64,000 nt of DNA from Acidipropionibacterium acidipropionici (GTDB taxonomy: Bacteria; Actinomycetota; Actinomycetes; Propionibacteriales; Propionibacteriaceae). Under the pieces are notes generated by a model, which was not told the origin of the DNA, made no database searches, and worked only from the letters and a program-made list of their open reading frames with translations. How positions within the stretch are numbered: the stretch's first letter is position 1; each line of letters begins with the position of its first letter. The stretch covers positions 434,001 to 498,000 of the forward strand of contig NZ_CP013126.1 in assembly GCF_001441165.1 (NCBI RefSeq), written 5' to 3'. A program made the translations under genes and the position numbers. Positions 8,262 to 16,257 of this stretch are shown here, piece after piece.

Positions 8262-9586
8262 TCACGGGAACCTCATCGACCGGAACCATCGATGACGCCG
8301 AGCTCTCCGGGCGCGACATGACCCCCGCCCGCCGGATCATGGCGCGGGCCGACGAGCTGGCCCGCCACTCCGCCATGGACGGCGGCATCGAGAGGGTCTA
8401 CCTGAGCCCCGAGCACGCCGAGGTCGACGCCCTGGCCGCCGACTGGATGCGCGAGGCCGGCCTGGCCACCAGGCAGGACGCCTCCGGAGCCCGGGTGGGG
8501 CGTCTGGAGGGGTCCCGGCCCGGGCTGCCGGCCCTGATCCTGGGCTCGCATCTGGACACCGTCCCCGACGCCGGCCGGTACGACGGGCCTCTCGGGGTGC
8601 TGCTGGCCATCGAGGTGGCCAGGCGCATCCGGGAGTCGGGTCGGACTCTGCCCTTCGCCCTGGAGACCTATGCCTTCGCCGAGGAGGAGGGGGTCCGCTT
8701 CGGCGCCACCCTGCTGTGCTCCCGGGCCCTGGCGGGCACCTGGACCGAGGACCTGTGGGATCTCCGTGACGCCGACGGGGTGTCGCTGCGACAGGCTTTC
8801 ACGAGCTTCGGGCTGGACCCGGCACGGGTCGGCGATGCGGCCAGGTTCACAGCCGACCCCGGGGACTCTGAGGCCGGAGAGAAGGGCGTCGTCGGCTACC
8901 TGGAGGCCCACATCGAGCAGGGACCGCTGCTGGAGGCCGCCGACCGGCCGCTCGGCGTCGTCACCACCATCGCCGGGGCCCGCCGGATGGACATCACCGT
9001 CACCGGGGAGGCCCGCCACGCCGGCGGCACCCCCTATCCGCGACGCCGCGACGCCCTGGTCGGGGCCGCCGAGGCCGTCGTGGCGATCGAGCGGATCGGC
9101 AGGGATCGCGACGTCATCGCCACCGTCGGAAGGCTCCACGTGGAGCCCGGTGGGGTCAACGTCGTCCCCGGCCAGGTGGTATTCAGCCTCGATCTGCGGG
9201 CCGAGACCGACGAGAAGCGCGACGCCGCCTGGGAGGAGATCCGCGCCACCATGACCGAGATCTGCACCCGCCGCGGGCTGGAGCTGGGCGTCGACCAGTT
9301 CCACGAGGCGCGCTCGGTCACCTGCGCGCCATGGCTGGCCGACGCCGTCGCGGCGGGTATCCGGACCGCCACCGGATCCGATGAGGAACCGATGCGGATC
9401 TGGTCGCGGGCCGGCCACGACGCCATGGCCGTGGCGGACATGTGCGACATCGCCATGATGTTCATCCGCTGCCATGACGGCATCAGCCACGCCCCCGACG
9501 AATCGGTGCTGGAGGCCGACGTCGCGGTGGCCCTGGACGCCTACGAGGCGGCGGTCTGGAAGCTGGCGGATCAGTACGGGGCCTGA
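8258..9586 (+). CDS. allC: allantoate amidohydrolase
   Basis: M20-type metallo-amidase of 442 residues that removes the terminal carbamoyl group of allantoate, giving ureidoglycine, ammonia and CO2. Metal-site motifs are visible: GSHLDTVPDAG (H98), YDGPLGV (D109), AEEEG (E142-E144) and HIEQGP. A late CHDGISHAPDE segment carries the last histidine. The gene is translationally coupled to the aminotransferase by an ATGA overlap. N-carbamoyl-L-amino-acid hydrolases belong to the same family, but this neighbourhood favours allantoate. Confidence 0.9.
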   Translation: MITGTSSTGTIDDAELSGRDMTPARRIMARADELARHSAMDGGIERVYLSPEHAEVDALAADWMREAGLATRQDASGARVGRLEGSRPGLPALILGSHLDTVPDAGRYDGPLGVLLAIEVARRIRESGRTLPFALETYAFAEEEGVRFGATLLCSRALAGTWTEDLWDLRDADGVSLRQAFTSFGLDPARVGDAARFTADPGDSEAGEKGVVGYLEAHIEQGPLLEAADRPLGVVTTIAGARRMDITVTGEARHAGGTPYPRRRDALVGAAEAVVAIERIGRDRDVIATVGRLHVEPGGVNVVPGQVVFSLDLRAETDEKRDAAWEEIRATMTEICTRRGLELGVDQFHEARSVTCAPWLADAVAAGIRTATGSDEEPMRIWSRAGHDAMAVADMCDIAMMFIRCHDGISHAPDESVLEADVAVALDAYEAAVWKLADQYGA

Positions 9587-9588
9587 GA

Positions 9589-9667
9589 GGGCGCAATTTC
9601 TCGCTCCAGAAGCCGTCGAACGGCACCGGCATCGACGTTGACGCGCTTCTGGGACGAGAAATTGCCC
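9589..9667. repeat. palindromic element family 5 (79 bp, single copy here)
   Basis: Starts 2 nt after the allC stop. Outer arms GGGCGCAATTTCTCG and CGAGAAATTGCCC pair, and inner arms CCAGAAGC / GCTTCTGG extend the stem. The AT-rich CAATTTCTCG block stands out in this GC-rich DNA. It probably ends or attenuates the allB-pucG-allC transcript before the regulator gene. Confidence 0.75.
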
Positions 9668-9723
9668 GCCGCCGGACCGGCGGCGGGGCAGGATGGCCAC
9701 ACCCACCGATGATGGAGGCGACG

Positions 9724-10578
9724 ATGACCGGTGAACTCGGGGTCGACCGTGCTGGCGACGAGGAGTCCCCCGCCAGCCCCGTGGAGGAACGTATCCGCGA
9801 CGCCTTCCCCGGTCTCTCCGGCCAGGAGCAACGCGCCGCCACCACCATCCTGGAGCACCTGGACGACCTGGCCACCTACTCCTCGGCCGACCTGTCGCGG
9901 CTCTCGGGAGTCTCCCGGCCCACCCTGTCGCGGCTGTACCGGCGACTGGGCTACCAGGGATTCGCCGAACTGCGCGCCGAGGCCCGGGCGGCCCGGGGCG
10001 TGCCGATCGGGCCCTCGCGGGGCATCGAGGCCCATCTGGCCCAGGAGTCCCGCAACATCGCCCACCTGGGACGACTGGCCGACGGACGTCTCCAGGCGGC
10101 GGTGACCAGCATGATGGGTGCCACCGATCTGGTGATCATCGGGGAGCGCAACTCCTACCCGGTGGCCCTCCACCTGCGCGAGCAGCTCATTCAGCTGAGG
10201 CCCCGGACACGGCTCCTCCCACTGCCCGGCCAGACCCTGGCCGAGGAGCTGGTCGGGGTGGGCCCCGGCGACACCGTCGTCCTGGTGGGGCTGCGGCGTC
10301 GCGCCGGCGGATTCGACGCCCTGCTGAAGTTCTGCTGCGAGCTGCACGCCGACGTCGTCCTCATCGCCGACAACTCGGCTCTGCGTCACGCCGAGACGGT
10401 GAACCACTTCCTGCCCTGCTCGCTCAGCTCCTCGGGGCCCTTCAGCTCCTACGCCTCGGCGATGAGCCTGGTGGCGATGATCGCCAACGAGGCCAGCGCG
10501 ATGACGGGCCCCCAGGGGTCGCGGCGGGTCGGGCTCATCACCGACGGCTACGACGCCCTGGGCGAGATCGAGGACTGA
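9724..10578 (+). CDS. RpiR/MurR family regulator with SIS domain
   Basis: A 284-residue regulator. The N-terminal RpiR helix-turn-helix (about residues 20-90) contains LSGQEQRAATTILEHLDDLATYS and SRLSGVSRPTLSRLYRRLGY. A C-terminal SIS domain (about 105-260) normally binds a phosphosugar or another anionic ligand. ATG 9724 is preferred over 9709 because a GGAGG lies 5 nt upstream. It lies directly after the allantoin genes and is the best candidate for their local regulator, perhaps sensing a ureide (inference). B. subtilis uses a different regulator, PucR. Confidence 0.85.
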   Translation: MTGELGVDRAGDEESPASPVEERIRDAFPGLSGQEQRAATTILEHLDDLATYSSADLSRLSGVSRPTLSRLYRRLGYQGFAELRAEARAARGVPIGPSRGIEAHLAQESRNIAHLGRLADGRLQAAVTSMMGATDLVIIGERNSYPVALHLREQLIQLRPRTRLLPLPGQTLAEELVGVGPGDTVVLVGLRRRAGGFDALLKFCCELHADVVLIADNSALRHAETVNHFLPCSLSSSGPFSSYASAMSLVAMIANEASAMTGPQGSRRVGLITDGYDALGEIED

Positions 10579-10628
10579 GTTGTCAACGGAGGGGGCAGGC
10601 TCTCCGCGCTCGCCGGGGCTCGCCGCCT

Positions 10629-10643
10629 CCCGAACAATTCGGG
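10629..10643. terminator. small hairpin between convergent rpiR-type and TauE genes
   Basis: CCCGAA-CAA-TTCGGG is a 6-bp hairpin inside a GC-rich gap. Flanking GGAGGGGGCAGG and CCTCCCCCTC tracts could form a longer stem around it. It lies between convergent genes, so a terminator role is plausible. There is no T-tract. Confidence 0.35.
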
Positions 10644-10673
10644 CCCGCGACCGCGCTCGCATCCTCCCCCTCG

Positions 10674-10741
10674 ATGTCGTCAGAGAGTTTTCACTTCGGC
10701 AGCGGTATTCCACTGCCGAGGTCAAAACTCACTGACGACGT
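10674..10741. repeat. palindromic repeat family 2, copy A (68 bp, decayed)
   Basis: The left arm (GTCGTCAGAGAGTTTTCACT onward) matches the copy at 52972-53039 almost base for base, while the right arm has several changes. The length is exactly 68 bp with no spacer at the centre. It lies between convergent genes. Confidence 0.85.
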
Positions 10742-10765
10742 GCGGCTGGCGATTGTGATCCCGGA

Positions 10766-11518
10766 TCAGGAGAAGGTCCGCCAGCCCATGTAGATCGCCA
10801 TGGCGACGCCGAAGACGACGATGAAGATCCGGAAGAACTTCGCCGGGAGGCGCCGGGCCACCCAGGCACCCGCCAGGGCGCCGACCACCGAACCCACGGC
10901 GATGCATCCCGCATAGGCCCAGTCGATGTGTCCGGAGACGATGAAGAAGATCGCCGCGACGATGTTCACCAGGGTCTGGAGCAGATTCTTCAGACCGTTC
11001 TGCTCCTGGAGGCCTGCCTCCAGATACAGCCCCAGCACGCCGAGAAGGATGATCCCCTGGGCGGCCGAGAAGTATCCGCCGTAGATGCTGGCCAGCAGCA
11101 CCACGATGAGCAGGGGATGCCAGCGGGTGCCGTCCACCGGCTTCATGGCCGCCGCGATCCGCGGCTGGAAGGCCACCAGCAGGGCGGCAAAGAGAATGAG
11201 GAAGGGCACCACCGCCGAGAACACCGACGACGGCAGCCGGGTGAGCAGGAAGGCGCCGATGAGCGCCCCCACCACCGCCACCGCGCCCAGCCGCAGCAGC
11301 AGCGGCCGCAGCGCCGCCAGCTCCCGCCGGTACCCCCAGGATCCCGCGATCGAACCGGGAACCAGTCCGACGGTGTTGGCGATATTGGCGCTCACCGGCG
11401 GCAGACCGAACATCACCATCACGGGGTAGGTGACCAGCGATCCCGAGCCGACGACGGTGTTGATGAGCCCCGCGCCGGCACCTGCCAGGATCATCGCCAC
11501 GATCTGGAGAGCATCCAT
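10766..11518 (-). CDS. TauE/SafE family membrane permease
   Basis: A 250-residue membrane protein with about 7-8 helices. The TauE/SafE repeat signature appears early (AGLINTVVGSGSLVTYP) and again in the second half (GGYFSAAQGIILL). The family exports or imports small anions such as sulfite, sulfoacetate and other organic acids. Its ATG overlaps the stop of the GntR gene (ATGA), so the two are co-transcribed, and they are divergent from fdrA-allGH. Export of oxamate, the expected dead-end product of that pathway, is an attractive but unproved role. Confidence 0.85.
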   Translation of the reverse strand: MDALQIVAMILAGAGAGLINTVVGSGSLVTYPVMVMFGLPPVSANIANTVGLVPGSIAGSWGYRRELAALRPLLLRLGAVAVVGALIGAFLLTRLPSSVFSAVVPFLILFAALLVAFQPRIAAAMKPVDGTRWHPLLIVVLLASIYGGYFSAAQGIILLGVLGLYLEAGLQEQNGLKNLLQTLVNIVAAIFFIVSGHIDWAYAGCIAVGSVVGALAGAWVARRLPAKFFRIFIVVFGVAMAIYMGWRTFS

Positions 11519-12303
11519 CAGTGGGACTCCTTCTCAATCGGCGTGTTCTCAGTCGGCGTGTTCTCACTCAGCCTGTTCTCATCAGGCTGGTCGGACTCCT
11601 CGTCGAGCAGGGTCGGTTGCTCGTCTCCCCCACCCGAGGAGGCCAGGTTGGTATACCAGTCGTCGAAGAGCTCGAGACTCGGTTCACGGGTCGAGGTGAC
11701 GTGCAGATGGGCCAGCAGGCCCGCCGTCGCGGCGTCCCGATCGGCCAGGGCGTCGACCATCCGGGCGTGATCGTCGGCCAGCTCCGGGGCGCGCCCCACG
11801 ATGGTGCGCCGGAAGAGCCTCTCGATCCTGGTCTGCAGCGGCGCCATCAGCCCCACGAGCAGCCCGGACCCGGAGGCCTCGACGAGCAGATCGTGGAACC
11901 CGGCATTGGCCATCGCCCCGGCCCGGTTGTCCCCCGCCGCCGCGGCCCGCCGGGCCCGATCGAGGTACTCCCGCAGCTCCGCCAGCTGATCGTCGCTGCG
12001 ATGCTCGGCGGCCAGCCTCGCGACGAGCGGCTCCAGGGCCTCGCGGGCGTCGAAGAGTTCGGCGACGTCGCGCCGGTCGAACCGCGTCACCTCCAGCCCG
12101 GACCCCTGGGACCCGTCCTCACGGCGGGCCGGGGCGGCGAGCAGGTCGGACTCCAGGGCCATCAGGGCCTCGCGCACCGGCACGCGGGACACCCCCAGGC
12201 GCTCCGAGAGGGTGCGCTCGCGCAGCTTGGTGCCCGGCGGCAGCTCATTGCTGAGGATCATCTCGCGAAGTTGCGCGACGACCCTGTCACGAAGACTGTC
12301 CAT
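11518..12303 (-). CDS. GntR family regulator (FCD domain), probable regulator of the fdrA operon
   Basis: A 261-residue regulator. The N-terminal winged helix holds LRERTLSERLGVSRVPVREAL, the GntR recognition region. An all-helical FCD ligand domain follows (about 75-215), with family residues in FDAREALEPLVARLAA and NAGFHDLLVEASG. The final 40 residues are acidic and include three repeats of an S/TEN-type pentapeptide encoded by 15-bp tandem repeats (11533-11577). Start ATG 12303 lies 7 nt after a TATGGT -10 box, so the mRNA is likely leaderless; the in-frame ATG at 12315 falls inside that box. It is divergent from fdrA, with a GGTATACC operator between them. Confidence 0.85.
   Translation of the reverse strand: MDSLRDRVVAQLREMILSNELPPGTKLRERTLSERLGVSRVPVREALMALESDLLAAPARREDGSQGSGLEVTRFDRRDVAELFDAREALEPLVARLAAEHRSDDQLAELREYLDRARRAAAAGDNRAGAMANAGFHDLLVEASGSGLLVGLMAPLQTRIERLFRRTIVGRAPELADDHARMVDALADRDAATAGLLAHLHVTSTREPSLELFDDWYTNLASSGGGDEQPTLLDEESDQPDENRLSENTPTENTPIEKESH
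11533..11577. repeat. three tandem 15-bp repeats within the GntR gene
   Basis: Three consecutive units of the form CTCAATCGGCGTGTT, CTCAGTCGGCGTGTT and CTCACTCAGCCTGTT encode a repeated acidic pentapeptide near the C-terminus. The unit length is a multiple of three, so copy-number change would keep the frame. Confidence 0.8.
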
Positions 12304-12333
12304 GTGCCGAACCATACCCGCACCGGCGCCATC

Positions 12334-12343
12334 TGGTATACCG
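12334..12343. promoter_or_regulatory. GntR-type operator TGGTATACCG between gntR and fdrA
   Basis: The core GGTATACC (12335-12342) is a perfect palindrome of the TGGTnnACCA type bound by FCD-class GntR proteins. It lies about where the -35 region of the leaderless gntR promoter (-10 TATGGT at 12311-12316, minus strand) should be, and 31 bp before the fdrA ATG. One protein could therefore control both directions. Confidence 0.6.
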
Positions 12344-12373
12344 TGAAGGGCAATACGAGATGTCGGAGGTCGC

Positions 12374-14059
12374 ATGCTCACCACCATCGTCCAGCCCAAC
12401 CACTATCAGGACTCGGTCGCCCTGATGGTGCTCAGCCGCGCGGTCTCCGACCTGCCCGGCGTCACCAAGGCCTCGGCAATGATGGGCACCCCCGCCAACC
12501 GGGCGATCCTGGCCGACACCGGCTTCGACTCCCCCGAGCTGGCCACCGCCACCCCCGCCGACCTGGTGATCGGCATCGACGCCGTCGACGAGCAGAGCTG
12601 CGCAGACGCCGCGGCGCGGGCCGATGAGCTGCTCGCCGACCAGGGCTCGGCGGTCTCGGGCGCCGGCACCTCGCGGGTCCACAGCCTCGCCCGCGCCCGC
12701 ACCCTCCTGCCGGACGCCAACCTCGCCCTGGTCTCGGTACCCGGCGTCCACGCCGCCGCCGAGGCCCACCGGCTTCTGGACGCCGGCCTCAACGTCATGC
12801 TCTTCAGCGACAACGTCTCCCTCGACGACGAGGTCGCCCTCAAGTCCCGCGCCGACGAGCTCGGGCTGCTCGTCATGGGCCCCGACTGCGGCACCGCGGC
12901 CTTCGCCGGCGTCCCGCTGGCCTTCGGAAATGTGTGCGCCCCCGGACCGATCGGCGTCGTCGGAGCCTCGGGCACCGGCACCCAGGAGATCATGACCCAG
13001 GTGGACCGCCTGGGAGCGGGCATCAGCCACGCCATCGGCCTGGGCGGGCGGGACCTGTCGGCTCTGGTGGGCGGGCGCACCGCCCTGGCGGCGCTGCGGG
13101 CTCTGGACGCCGATCCGGCCACCGACGTCATCGTCCTGGTGAGCAAGCCCCCGGCACCGCAGGTGCGTGCCCGCGTCGAGGAGGTGGCGCAGCAGCTCTC
13201 CACACCCGTCGTCACCATGTTCCTGGGAGCCCGCGGCACCGGGCGCGACGGCAATATCACCGCCGCCTCCACCCTGGCCGACGCCGCCGCACGGGCCGTC
13301 GAACTGGCCGGGGTGGCCTCCTTCACCCGCCCCGATCCCGAGAAGGCCGGCCTGGTGGGCCTGTTCACCGGCGGCACACTGGCCGACGAGGCCGGCGTCA
13401 TCGTCTCCGAGGAACTCGGCCTGGACGTCGCCCTCAACAGCACCGGCCCCGGCGTCGTGCTGGACGCCGCCCCCCACCGGATCATCGATCTGGGCGACGA
13501 CGTCTACACCCAGGGCCGGCCCCACCCCATGATCGATCCCGCGCTGCGCGCCGAGAAGATCACCGAGGCCCTCGCCGAACCCTCCACCGCCGTCCTGCTG
13601 CTCGACGTCGTCATCGGCCACGGCTCGGCCGTCGACCCGGCCGGGGCGATCGCCGGACCCATCCGCGAGGGCCGGGAGAGGGCCGCCGCACAGGGCCGGC
13701 AGGTCCGCGTCGTCGCCTCGGTGTGCGGCACATCCCGCGACGAGCAGGGCCTTGACGCCCAGATCGGCACCCTGACCGACGCCGGGGCAACCGTCCTGGG
13801 CAGCAATGCGGCGGCCTCCCGGCATGCCGCGGCCCTCATCCGCCGGGCCCGGTCCCGGCGTCAGATCCCCACCCCGTCCCCCGTCCCGCCGCGGATCGCC
13901 GACCTGCTGGCCGGGCCGAAGGTCGTCAACGTGGGGCTCGCAGGTTTCGCCGAGGATCTGGCGGGACTGGACGTCCCCGTGGTCCAGTGGTCCTGGGCTC
14001 CCCCGGCCGGCGGCGACCCGCGTCTGGCCCGCATCGTCGAACGCCTCCTCGCCCGCTGA
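12374..14059 (+). CDS. fdrA: FdrA, succinyl-CoA-synthetase-like subunit of oxamate carbamoyltransferase
   Basis: 561 residues, close to E. coli FdrA (about 555). It has the acyl-CoA synthetase (SucD/SucC-like) layout. An N-terminal Rossmann-like part contains VMGPDCGTA and IGVVGASGTGTQE, and a second half has GLFTGGTLADEA. In E. coli, FdrA works with YlbE (AllG) and YlbF (AllH) as the oxamate carbamoyltransferase, splitting oxalurate with phosphate into oxamate and carbamoyl phosphate. All three genes plus carbamate kinase follow here in that order. The start has a GGAGG site. The GntR operator lies just upstream. Confidence 0.9.
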   Translation: MLTTIVQPNHYQDSVALMVLSRAVSDLPGVTKASAMMGTPANRAILADTGFDSPELATATPADLVIGIDAVDEQSCADAAARADELLADQGSAVSGAGTSRVHSLARARTLLPDANLALVSVPGVHAAAEAHRLLDAGLNVMLFSDNVSLDDEVALKSRADELGLLVMGPDCGTAAFAGVPLAFGNVCAPGPIGVVGASGTGTQEIMTQVDRLGAGISHAIGLGGRDLSALVGGRTALAALRALDADPATDVIVLVSKPPAPQVRARVEEVAQQLSTPVVTMFLGARGTGRDGNITAASTLADAAARAVELAGVASFTRPDPEKAGLVGLFTGGTLADEAGVIVSEELGLDVALNSTGPGVVLDAAPHRIIDLGDDVYTQGRPHPMIDPALRAEKITEALAEPSTAVLLLDVVIGHGSAVDPAGAIAGPIREGRERAAAQGRQVRVVASVCGTSRDEQGLDAQIGTLTDAGATVLGSNAAASRHAAALIRRARSRRQIPTPSPVPPRIADLLAGPKVVNVGLAGFAEDLAGLDVPVVQWSWAPPAGGDPRLARIVERLLAR

Positions 14060-14083
14060 GCCCGCCACCGCAGAAAGGCAGCA

Positions 14084-15394
14084 ATGACACACAGCGAGAA
14101 CCTCACCGACATCTCCCGCACCATCGACGACTTCGACTCGATCACCGACGCCAACAAGGCCGTCGTCGACGTCATGACCGCCGGCCAGCCCGTCCTGGTC
14201 GACGTCGCCCGGGCCCACACCCTCATCCCCGAGCTGGACACCGGCGAGAAGGTGCTGCTGCACGCCGGCCCGCCGATCGACTTCGAGCACATGCCCGAGA
14301 CCATCAAGGGGGCCTGCATCGGCGCCGCGCTGTTCGAGGGATGGGCATCCGACGAGGACGCGGCCCGCCGCGTGGTCGCCGAGCAGGTGCGCCTCATCCC
14401 CTGCCACCACGTCGGCGCGGTGGGCCCGATGGGCGGCATCACGAGTGCCCACATGGCGCTCATGAAGGTGGTCAACACCACCTACGGGAATGTCTCCTAC
14501 TCCACCCTCAACGAGGGCATCGGCAAGGTGCTGCGCTTCGGCGGCTACGACGCCGAGGTGATCGACCGCCTCGGCTGGATGCGCGACGTCCTCGGCCCGG
14601 CCCTCTCGTCGGCCCTGGCGACCACCGACGGCGGCTACCCGCTCGCCCCGGTGATGGCCCGGGCACTGACCATGGGCGACGAGATGCACCAGCGCAATAT
14701 CGCCGCCTCGGCGCTGTTCGCCAAGGACATGGCCCCGCTGCTGGCCCGCGCCGGGCTGCCGGGCGACACCGTCGCCGAGGTGAGCGACTTCCTGGGTCGC
14801 ACCGACCAGTTCTTCCTCAATGTGGCGATGGCCGCCTCGAAGGCCTGCGCCGATCCCGCCCGGCAGGTGCGGGCCGGATCTGTCGTGACCGCCATGTGCC
14901 GCAACGGATACGAGTTCGGCATCCGGGTCTCCGGGCTGGGCGACCGCTGGTTCACCGCCCCGGTCAACACCCCGTCGGGGCTCTTCTTCACCGGCTACGA
15001 CCAGTCCCAGGCCGCCCCCGACATGGGCGACTCGGCGATCATGGAGACCTTCGGACTGGGCGGGATGAGCATCGTCGCGGCCCCCGGCGTCACCCCCTTC
15101 CTGGGCGCCGGCGGCTTCTCCGAGGCACTGGCCACCACCGAGGAGATGGCCGAGGTGGTCACCGCCCACAACCCGAACATGCCCATCCCCACCTGGAACT
15201 TCCAGGGCGCCCCGACCGGCATCGACATCCGCCTGGTCGTCCAGACCGGCATCACCCCGATCATCAACTCCGGCATCGCCTCGAAGCACCCCGGCGTCGG
15301 CCAGATCGGCGCCGGCACCGTGCGCGCCCCGATGGGCTGCTTCACCCGGGCCGTGGAGGCCCTGGCCGAGGTCTACGGGGTCGACGTGTCATGA
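14084..15394 (+). CDS. allG: DUF1116 protein, oxamate carbamoyltransferase subunit AllG
   Basis: 436 residues matching the YlbE/DUF1116 family throughout. Conserved blocks include HAGPPIDFEHMPETIKGA, PCHHVGAVGPMGGITSAHM and a C-terminal TGITPIINSGIASKHPGVGQIGAG. It has no membrane segment or signal. It is the large partner of FdrA in the E. coli enzyme. The start has an AGAAAGG site 24 nt after the fdrA stop. Its stop codon overlaps the next ATG (ATGA), which fits subunits made together. Confidence 0.9.
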   Translation: MTHSENLTDISRTIDDFDSITDANKAVVDVMTAGQPVLVDVARAHTLIPELDTGEKVLLHAGPPIDFEHMPETIKGACIGAALFEGWASDEDAARRVVAEQVRLIPCHHVGAVGPMGGITSAHMALMKVVNTTYGNVSYSTLNEGIGKVLRFGGYDAEVIDRLGWMRDVLGPALSSALATTDGGYPLAPVMARALTMGDEMHQRNIAASALFAKDMAPLLARAGLPGDTVAEVSDFLGRTDQFFLNVAMAASKACADPARQVRAGSVVTAMCRNGYEFGIRVSGLGDRWFTAPVNTPSGLFFTGYDQSQAAPDMGDSAIMETFGLGGMSIVAAPGVTPFLGAGGFSEALATTEEMAEVVTAHNPNMPIPTWNFQGAPTGIDIRLVVQTGITPIINSGIASKHPGVGQIGAGTVRAPMGCFTRAVEALAEVYGVDVS

Positions 15395-16257
15395 CCGCCA
15401 CCCCGAAGGCCCCGGATCTGAGGATCCGGGCGCTCCAGGTCTCCGAGCCGGTGGCGCGCCTGGCCCGGCGCCCCGTGCCCCGCGCGGGGGAGGTGACCGG
15501 AGACCTGGCCGGGATCTACACCCACTCGGTCACCATCCGGATCCATGACGTCGCCGGCCCGGTGCTGGTGAGCCTCGCCGAGTCGCCCGTCGATACCGTG
15601 TGTCAGGCCCGCGTCTCATCGGCGTCGATGCGCCGGATGCGCAGCGCAGATCTCGGCAGCCCGGTCCTGCTGCGGGTCGCCGGCCACGACGTCGTCGCCA
15701 CCCGGATGGTCCCCTCGGGGATGCCCCGTCCCTTCGAGGCCCCGCCCTCCTGGTTCGACTCGGTGGAGGGAGACACCTACGGCCGGCCGCGGCTGGAGCG
15801 GGCCGCCCGGGCCCTGGCGACCGACCGCGACGCCGACGCCCTCGGCGAGCTCTGCGGTCTGGGGATCGGGCTGACCCCGTCCGGCGATGACGCCCTGGTC
15901 GGCCTGATCGCCGCCTCGACCTGCGCCGGGCTCGGCGCGCGGGCCAGACGCCGGCTGGCCGGGAGGCTGCGGGCGGGCCGGGAAACCGGACGCACCACCG
16001 AGACCGCGCTCTCAAGCCTGCGGCTGGCCCTGGCCGGGGACTTCTCACCGCCGGTGCTCGATCTCCTGAGGGCCCTCACCGGGGCCGGCTCCTCGGCCGG
16101 GAATCCGCCCGAGGCCGATGCGGTGGACCGGCTCGCCCACCACGGCCACAGCTCCGGGGCCGATCTCATGGCGGGGATCAACGCCCTCGCCGCAATGACC
16201 CGCACAACCGCCATGTCCTGCACACCAGAGGTCTCCGAAGAAGGAGAAGCGTCATGA
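15391..16257 (+). CDS. allH: DUF2877 protein, oxamate carbamoyltransferase subunit AllH
   Basis: 288 residues of the YlbF/DUF2877 family (E. coli AllH is about 271). The hallmark LGIGLTPSGDDALVGLIAA motif is present near the middle, followed by a TALSSLRLAL-type segment and, near the end, HHGHSSGADLMAGI. It overlaps both neighbours by 4 nt (ATGA at each end), so fdrA-allG-allH-kinase form one tightly coupled unit. The N-terminal 40 residues are the least conserved. Confidence 0.88.
   Translation: MTATPKAPDLRIRALQVSEPVARLARRPVPRAGEVTGDLAGIYTHSVTIRIHDVAGPVLVSLAESPVDTVCQARVSSASMRRMRSADLGSPVLLRVAGHDVVATRMVPSGMPRPFEAPPSWFDSVEGDTYGRPRLERAARALATDRDADALGELCGLGIGLTPSGDDALVGLIAASTCAGLGARARRRLAGRLRAGRETGRTTETALSSLRLALAGDFSPPVLDLLRALTGAGSSAGNPPEADAVDRLAHHGHSSGADLMAGINALAAMTRTTAMSCTPEVSEEGEAS

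Noticed and set aside
12287-15289. 1000-codon open frame on the minus strand opposite fdrA-allG
   Set aside because: Same reason: the plus strand encodes recognisable FdrA and DUF1116 proteins, while the minus product is compositional noise.
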